Of a stretch of DNA of 19,248 nt, positions 14,699 to 19,248 are shown in pieces. The notes beneath the pieces are model-generated. The model saw only the letters and a program-made list of their open reading frames with translations. It searched no databases and was not told where the DNA came from. Positions within the stretch are counted from its first letter, which is position 1; every line of letters begins with the position of its first letter. Origin of the DNA: an uncultured Coprococcus sp. (GTDB taxonomy: Bacteria > Bacillota > Clostridia > Lachnospirales > Lachnospiraceae); NCBI GenBank assembly GCA_900548215.1, contig URJI01000056.1:1-19248 (forward strand), read 5' to 3'. Position numbers and translations under genes: made by a program.

Positions 14699-16834
14699 AT
14701 GCATAAAAAAGTTGAGAGATGTGTCAGGGGGCTTGTGCTTGCCGGGCTGTGTGCGGCTGGAGGTGCTTTTATGTTGTATGGATTTGCGCCGGCGGCTGTA
14801 CCGGTTTATGTGATAAGTGCATCCATGTGCGGACTTGTGATCCTGCCATATGTATGTGTAGTTATGGGACTTGTGCTTGCTGCGGCGGGGATACTTCCGG
14901 TTATGTATGCCTGGGACAACCCGATCCCTGGAATTAATTATTCCGCAGATCGGGTGTGTGAGAAATACATTTTAGTGCTTACATTTACAATGATAATGGC
15001 AAAGGCTGTCTCGGTGAAACGGGCACGGCATGGCAGTGATTCGTGGACAGTGTCTGGGACATGGATTATGGTATGCGCAGCTATTATGACAGTTGCTGCA
15101 AATATGGCTGCATACACAGACAGACTGATATACGGCTTTGCCGGTGGGGTGGCAGAGGCGGTTGTGTGCATCTGCCTATATAATATAATGAAGCCTGGCT
15201 TTGATATTCTTGCCCGAAACAGTGACGGAGAAAGATTCCCTGTTGAGGATAGGTATGACTTTAATCAGGCGATGATAAGCATTCTGTTCATGGTGTATAT
15301 GTGTTTGTGGGTCGTGCCGGGCGATGTGTATCAAGGACTAAATATAATGCTGATGGCCGGACTTGTGATCCTGCTTTGGACGATCAGGCTGAGCGGGGCT
15401 GCATATGGCTTTGGGGTGGCGTTCATTGTCGGCGGTATAAATGCTCTGAAAGAACAGCGTGGCGAGTGGATGTTTTGGACACTTTTGCTGACTCTGGTGA
15501 TGCTGATAGGAAGTGCACTTGCGGGGCGTAAGAAAGTTATCATAGCGATATTTTACGTGACCGGTGTGGGGCTTGCAACATTTGCCGGTGGGATATGGCC
15601 TCATGGCAGGATTTGTGGGGTCATGTACCTGCTGGATATGTTGGTCCCACTTGTAATATTTGTTTTGATGCCGTATCTGGTATTGCAGGGACTGTCTTCT
15701 GCGGACCGGAAGGTGGGATATGCTCAGGCCGCTGCCACGGAGATGAACAGGCTTACCATGGCCAAGATGGAGGATATGGCCAATACGTTCAGAAGACTTG
15801 ATTATACATTTGCGGGGAGCGACGGCCCTGGTATAAGTCTTGGACAGGTTGGTGATCTGGTGGAGGGGTTCAGAACACAGATAGGCAGGATAGGTGAGGC
15901 CCGTGATCTGGCAGATGAGAGACTTGAAGACAAACTGAAGGCCATTGGGATGGAAGAAGTGAGTGTTTCTGTGCTGGCTGATACAAGTGGGAGAAACAGA
16001 TATTATGTGGCGGGGAGAACCCGGGGGGAAGGGATGATACTGTCACGTCAGGTAGCGGAGCTTCTCAGCGCATATTTTGGAAGAAATATACGGGCGGGCA
16101 TGAATTCACCAAGTCTTTTCTTTGATGAATACAGATCGGCAGAATATGAGGAGTGCGCTTCGTTCAGGTGCAGATATCATGTGAGGAGGATAAAAAAATG
16201 TGGCTCACCTGTCTCGGGGGACAATTTTTCTATCAGGGAGTATGAGGATGGCCGTCTTGTGATGATGTTGTCAGATGGAATGGGGAGTGGAAGCCTTGCA
16301 TCCTGTGAGAGCTGCATGATGCTGGATACTATGGAGGAGATGCTGGAGGCCGGATTTGCGCCAGAGTACAGTATTTCATTTGCAAATAATTGCATGTCAA
16401 GGAGAAATGAGGGCCGGACGTTCACCACATTTGACATGGCTGTGATAGATATGTATGACGGAGTGCTCAGAAGCTACAAGCAGGGGGCGGCTGTAACTTA
16501 CATTGTGAGCCCTGGAGATGATGGCAATGGACTTGAGATTATAACAAGTACGACACTTCCGGTTGGCGTGCTGGACGAAGCGGACTGCGATGAGAAGGAA
16601 GTGCAGCTTGCTGCAGGCGATGCGGTGGTGATGATAAGTGACGGAATCACGGATATGGATGATGATGACAGAATGACGGATATACTGAAAAAAATATATA
16701 TAGGCGACAGCAAAAAGATGGTTGATGAGATTCTTGGCGGAATGATAGGAAAAGAGGATGCATATATGCGGGATGATATAACTGTCATGGTGGCCGTTGT
16801 GGAAAAATCTGAAAATAGTATTAAATATTTATAA
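14699..16834 (+). CDS. spoIIE: Stage II sporulation protein E, PP2C phosphatase
   Basis: Membrane serine phosphatase that dephosphorylates SpoIIAA and so releases sigma-F in the forespore; in Bacillus it also binds FtsZ at the polar septum. The 711-residue product has about ten hydrophobic segments over residues 1-330, a middle regulatory region at about 335-500, and a C-terminal PP2C domain with SGDNFS, SDGMGSG (Asp526), TTFDMAVID, ISDGITD (Asp648) and RDDITVMV, so all metal-binding motifs are present. B. subtilis SpoIIE has 827 residues; the difference lies mainly in a shorter middle region. GGGAGG (14686-14691) stands 7 bases before the ATG. tilS follows after 73 bases. Confidence 0.96.
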   Translation: MHKKVERCVRGLVLAGLCAAGGAFMLYGFAPAAVPVYVISASMCGLVILPYVCVVMGLVLAAAGILPVMYAWDNPIPGINYSADRVCEKYILVLTFTMIMAKAVSVKRARHGSDSWTVSGTWIMVCAAIMTVAANMAAYTDRLIYGFAGGVAEAVVCICLYNIMKPGFDILARNSDGERFPVEDRYDFNQAMISILFMVYMCLWVVPGDVYQGLNIMLMAGLVILLWTIRLSGAAYGFGVAFIVGGINALKEQRGEWMFWTLLLTLVMLIGSALAGRKKVIIAIFYVTGVGLATFAGGIWPHGRICGVMYLLDMLVPLVIFVLMPYLVLQGLSSADRKVGYAQAAATEMNRLTMAKMEDMANTFRRLDYTFAGSDGPGISLGQVGDLVEGFRTQIGRIGEARDLADERLEDKLKAIGMEEVSVSVLADTSGRNRYYVAGRTRGEGMILSRQVAELLSAYFGRNIRAGMNSPSLFFDEYRSAEYEECASFRCRYHVRRIKKCGSPVSGDNFSIREYEDGRLVMMLSDGMGSGSLASCESCMMLDTMEEMLEAGFAPEYSISFANNCMSRRNEGRTFTTFDMAVIDMYDGVLRSYKQGAAVTYIVSPGDDGNGLEIITSTTLPVGVLDEADCDEKEVQLAAGDAVVMISDGITDMDDDDRMTDILKKIYIGDSKKMVDEILGGMIGKEDAYMRDDITVMVAVVEKSENSIKYL

Positions 16835-16850
16835 TTTTTGCGGGAATGAT

Positions 16851-16870
16851 TGCTATGATGTGCTATGATA
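16851..16870 (+). repeat. Tandem 10-bp repeat with extended -10 elements before tilS
   Basis: TGCTATGATG and TGCTATGATA are adjacent, differing only at the last base. Each contains an extended -10 form TGnTATGAT (TGCTATGAT). No good -35 lies at 17 bases from either. They may provide a promoter for tilS-hpt. Confidence 0.45.
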
Positions 16871-16907
16871 TATAGAAAAATTACAGAAGCGGAATGGATG
16901 TTTACAT

Positions 16908-18380
16908 ATGGACGTTTTTGAGAGACAGGTTCTTGACTATATAAAAGAATATGATATGTTTGGAGGCGTGCGGCACTGTGTATGCGGTGTGTCAGGTGGG
17001 GCTGATTCTGTCAGTTTGCTTACTGTTTTGGCACGCCACAGGGATGAATGGGGGTTGGAACTCCATGTTATACATATAAATCATATGATAAGAGGGGCTG
17101 ATGCTGATTCTGATCAGAGTTATGTGGAGAGGTTGTGCAGACAATATGGAGTTGAGTGTGAATCTCGACATATAGATGTGCAGAAGCTGGCCGTAGATAC
17201 CGGTTTTACAGTGGAGGAAGCAGGCAGAAAGGCCAGATACGACGCATTTGAGCAGATGAGAAGCAGATTTTTGAGTGATGGGTGTGTGACTGCGGTGGCG
17301 CACAACCGCAATGATGTGGCAGAGACCGTTCTGTTCAACATGGCGCGCGGTACAGGGCTTGGAGGTATAAAGGGCATAGTGCCGGTAAGGTCTGGACTGG
17401 TGAGACCATTGCTGTCATGCGACAGGACGCAGATAGAGGCATACCTTGAAAGAAATAACATAGCCTACTGTACAGATGCCACGAACAACGAGGACGACTA
17501 TACGAGGAACAGGATAAGACACAGGGTGCTTCCGGAGCTGAGCCAGATAAATGATCAGGCAGTGGAACATATATGTTCCATGGCACAGATTGCATCGGAT
17601 TATGAGAGGCTTGCTGAAGATATGGTATATCGTTTTCTTAAAAGCCAGGGCATCGACAGAAAGAAGGATGAGTGCCGGTGGACTGGCGGGGATTCCGGAA
17701 AACATGAGTACAGGCTGGATATGGATGCTTTGAGGGCAGAGGATAAACTTGTTTCTGAACTTGTCATAAGGCAGCTTGTTGGTATGGTCAGCGGCGGACT
17801 GAAGGATATTGGCAAAAGCCATGTGCATGAGGTCATGAAGTTGTACAGTGCAGTGTCGGGATCCGGGATAGACCTCCCTGGGAATGGCAGAGTTTATAAG
17901 GAATATGGACAGCTTGTATTTGCTGCTGGAAATGCGGATCTGGATGATATGGATGTGACAGCGAAGAGCTGCAGCAGTGTGGAGCTTGTCTATGGGATGG
18001 ATGAAATCTGTAATGCACCCGGAGGACAGATGAGAGTCAGGGTTTATGACAGACCGGCAGGACTTGATCTTACAAAAAAAGAGTATACGAAGTATCTTGA
18101 TTATGATAGAATAGGTAAGTGTCTGCAGATGCGTACCTTTGAAAAAGGTGACCGCATTATAGTCGGCGCGGATGGCGCAAGCAAAAAGGTGAACAGGCTT
18201 TTCACTGATGCAAAAGTGCCGGTGGACAGAAGATTCCGTGTGCCGCTTGTCACATCAGGCTCTGATGTCATATGGGCTGTGGGACTACGTATGGGCGAGT
18301 TCTGTAAGGTGACGGACAGTACGAGGATAATAGTTGAATTGCAATATATAAGAGAAGATAACGAGGAGGAACGACGTTGA
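16908..18380 (+). CDS. tilS: tRNA(Ile)-lysidine synthetase
   Basis: Essential ATP-dependent enzyme that attaches lysine to C34 of the tRNA-Ile with CAU anticodon, changing its reading from AUG to AUA. The 490-residue product has the PP-loop SGGADS at 29-34, HINHMIRGADADSD, VAHNRNDVAET and the RNRIRH motif in the N-terminal half, a middle domain, and the C-terminal TilS domain (TFEKGDRI, then KVNRLFTDAKVP). Length is usual for the full-length form. The ATG at 16908 matches the conserved start; its ribosome binding site is weak (AGCGGA). The stop codon overlaps the hpt start. Position between spoIIE and hpt is the same as in Bacillus. Confidence 0.95.
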   Translation: MDVFERQVLDYIKEYDMFGGVRHCVCGVSGGADSVSLLTVLARHRDEWGLELHVIHINHMIRGADADSDQSYVERLCRQYGVECESRHIDVQKLAVDTGFTVEEAGRKARYDAFEQMRSRFLSDGCVTAVAHNRNDVAETVLFNMARGTGLGGIKGIVPVRSGLVRPLLSCDRTQIEAYLERNNIAYCTDATNNEDDYTRNRIRHRVLPELSQINDQAVEHICSMAQIASDYERLAEDMVYRFLKSQGIDRKKDECRWTGGDSGKHEYRLDMDALRAEDKLVSELVIRQLVGMVSGGLKDIGKSHVHEVMKLYSAVSGSGIDLPGNGRVYKEYGQLVFAAGNADLDDMDVTAKSCSSVELVYGMDEICNAPGGQMRVRVYDRPAGLDLTKKEYTKYLDYDRIGKCLQMRTFEKGDRIIVGADGASKKVNRLFTDAKVPVDRRFRVPLVTSGSDVIWAVGLRMGEFCKVTDSTRIIVELQYIREDNEEERR

Positions 18381-18898
18381 AAGAACAGATCGGAGTTATG
18401 ATCAGCAGCAGTGAGGTTGAGACAAGAATCAGCGAGATGGCAGCGGCAATTGATAAAGCATATGAGGGCAAGACAGTGCATCTGATAGGAATCCTTAAGG
18501 GAAGTGTATTTTTCATGTGTGAACTGGCAAAGAGGATGAAGAATCCTGTAACTATGGATTTCATGTCAGTCAGCAGTTATGGCGACGGTACAAAGTCTTC
18601 AGGAATAGTCAAGCTTAATAAAGATCTGGACGAGTCGATCGAGGGAAAGGAAGTCATCATAGTTGAGGATATTCTTGATTCCGGAAGAACTCTTTCATAT
18701 ATAGTTAAGCTTCTCAAAGAGAGAAAACCGGCCAGCCTTGAGGTTATAACATTGCTTGATAAGCCTGAGAGAAGGGTTATACCGGTTGAACTGTATATGA
18801 CAGGATTCGAGGTCCCTGACAGGTTTGTAGTTGGATATGGTCTTGACTGTGCACAGAAGTACAGGAATCTTCCGTATATAGGTGTGATAGAGCAGTAA
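18377..18898 (+). CDS. hpt: Hypoxanthine (guanine) phosphoribosyltransferase
   Basis: Purine salvage enzyme joining hypoxanthine or guanine with PRPP to give IMP or GMP, cytoplasmic. The 173-residue product has the PRPP-binding loop EDILDSGRT (97-105), the FMSVSSYGD region and the C-terminal VPDRFVVGYGLD and YRNLPYIGV, all typical of this family. The start is TTG at 18377 with GAGGAGGA (18363-18370) 6 bases upstream; it overlaps the tilS stop as TTGA, which suggests coupled translation. The upstream ATG alternatives are out of frame. hpt followed by ftsH is the usual Firmicutes order. Confidence 0.96.
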   Translation: MKEQIGVMISSSEVETRISEMAAAIDKAYEGKTVHLIGILKGSVFFMCELAKRMKNPVTMDFMSVSSYGDGTKSSGIVKLNKDLDESIEGKEVIIVEDILDSGRTLSYIVKLLKERKPASLEVITLLDKPERRVIPVELYMTGFEVPDRFVVGYGLDCAQKYRNLPYIGVIEQ

Positions 18899-18910
18899 AA
18901 AATATGACGC

Positions 18911-18938
18911 GGCGGTTTATTGTATAAAGGGAGCCGCC
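18911..18938 (+). other. Intercistronic hairpin between hpt and ftsH
   Basis: GGCGG (18911-18915) and CCGCC (18934-18938) can pair around an 18-base loop. No T run follows, so it is unlikely to be a terminator; it may influence mRNA processing or be chance. Confidence 0.3.
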
Positions 18939-18959
18939 CGGTCAGAACAAGGAGAATAT

Positions 18960-19248
18960 ATGAACAAGAGAAAATTCAGAAATGGGATGATCATTTATCT
19001 GCTGATTCTGATAGTTGCATTTGTGCTTATAAACAGGTGGATGCAGTCGGATACCAATGTGACGACGACATACAGCTACACAGATCTGGCAGAGGATCTG
19101 AACGATGGCAAGATTTCGGCCATGTCTGTACAGCAGAATGCAGAGATACCAACAGCGGTGGTTCAGGTCCAGTTTACAAACGGCAAGCAGCTTGCATTCT
19201 ATGCATCAGATGTCAATGATGTGGTGGAGATATATAATAAGTATCAGG
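18960..19248 (+). CDS. ftsH: ATP-dependent zinc metalloprotease FtsH, N-terminal part
   Basis: Membrane-bound AAA+ protease that removes damaged and regulatory membrane and soluble proteins. Only the first 96 residues are in the window, and the gene runs off the end. Seen: a short basic N-terminus, a membrane segment at about 10-27 (MIIYLLILIVAFVLIN), and then the start of the extracytoplasmic domain with YSYTDLAEDLNDGKISAMSV and QFTNGKQLAFY, in the usual FtsH pattern. The ATP-binding and HEXXH parts lie outside. AAGGAG (18949-18954) is 5 bases before the ATG at 18960. It follows hpt by 61 bases, as in other Firmicutes. Confidence 0.93.
   Translation, partial: MNKRKFRNGMIIYLLILIVAFVLINRWMQSDTNVTTTYSYTDLAEDLNDGKISAMSVQQNAEIPTAVVQVQFTNGKQLAFYASDVNDVVEIYNKYQ

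Noticed and set aside
18920..19219. Open frame of 99 codons at the right end
   Set aside because: It overlaps ftsH in another frame; the ftsH frame from 18960 has a good ribosome binding site and the family N-terminus.

Overview
The window looks like chromosome of a low-to-medium GC, Gram-positive anaerobe of the class Clostridia, most likely family Lachnospiraceae. This is inferred from gene content and order (a spoVT / HU / rqcP / yabP / yabQ / divIC / spoIIE / tilS / hpt / ftsH cluster), strong AGGAGG-type ribosome binding sites, TTG and GTG starts, and the protein style (a LacI-like/GGDEF/EAL fusion and an orphan cytosolic hybrid kinase). I cannot name the species. I saw no rRNA, tRNA, CRISPR array, insertion sequence or phage gene, and no stretch over 300 bases lacks a gene.

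Left part (1-8089), cell surface and second messenger: the 3' part of glf (UDP-galactopyranose mutase) ends at a terminator. A 1263-residue signalling protein follows. It joins a LacI-type ligand-binding domain, a degenerate GGDEF domain, an EAL domain with its catalytic residues intact, and a C-terminal tail of about nine glycine-rich coils that resembles a beta-solenoid. Next, with its own promoter, is a pair for O-acetylation of a surface polysaccharide: an MBOAT acyltransferase and a DHHW/AlgX-like partner. Together they suggest a locus for making, modifying and perhaps c-di-GMP-controlling an extracellular glycan.

Middle part (8203-11815): proC (proline synthesis, TTG start) is followed by a 28-codon ORF with a good ribosome binding site that looks like the leftover 5' end of a MATE transporter gene, then a terminator that can work in both directions. 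A convergent gene on the minus strand encodes an orphan soluble hybrid histidine kinase (GAF, PAS-like regions, HisKA, HATPase, receiver).

Right part (11977-19248), sporulation and housekeeping: spoVT has a well matching sigma-G-type promoter. HU and rqcP share a strong sigma-A promoter and end at a strong terminator. The 3' arm of that terminator carries the -35 of a sigma-E-type promoter for yabP-yabQ. divIC has its own sigma-A promoter inside a perfect 11-bp inverted repeat and its own terminator. spoIIE, tilS and hpt follow on the same strand (tilS and hpt overlap), and the window ends inside the 5' part of ftsH. The cluster combines general functions (nucleoid protein, stalled-ribosome rescue, septum formation, tRNA-Ile lysidine synthesis, purine salvage, membrane protease) with mother-cell and forespore genes, and the promoters visible in the sequence divide it accordingly.
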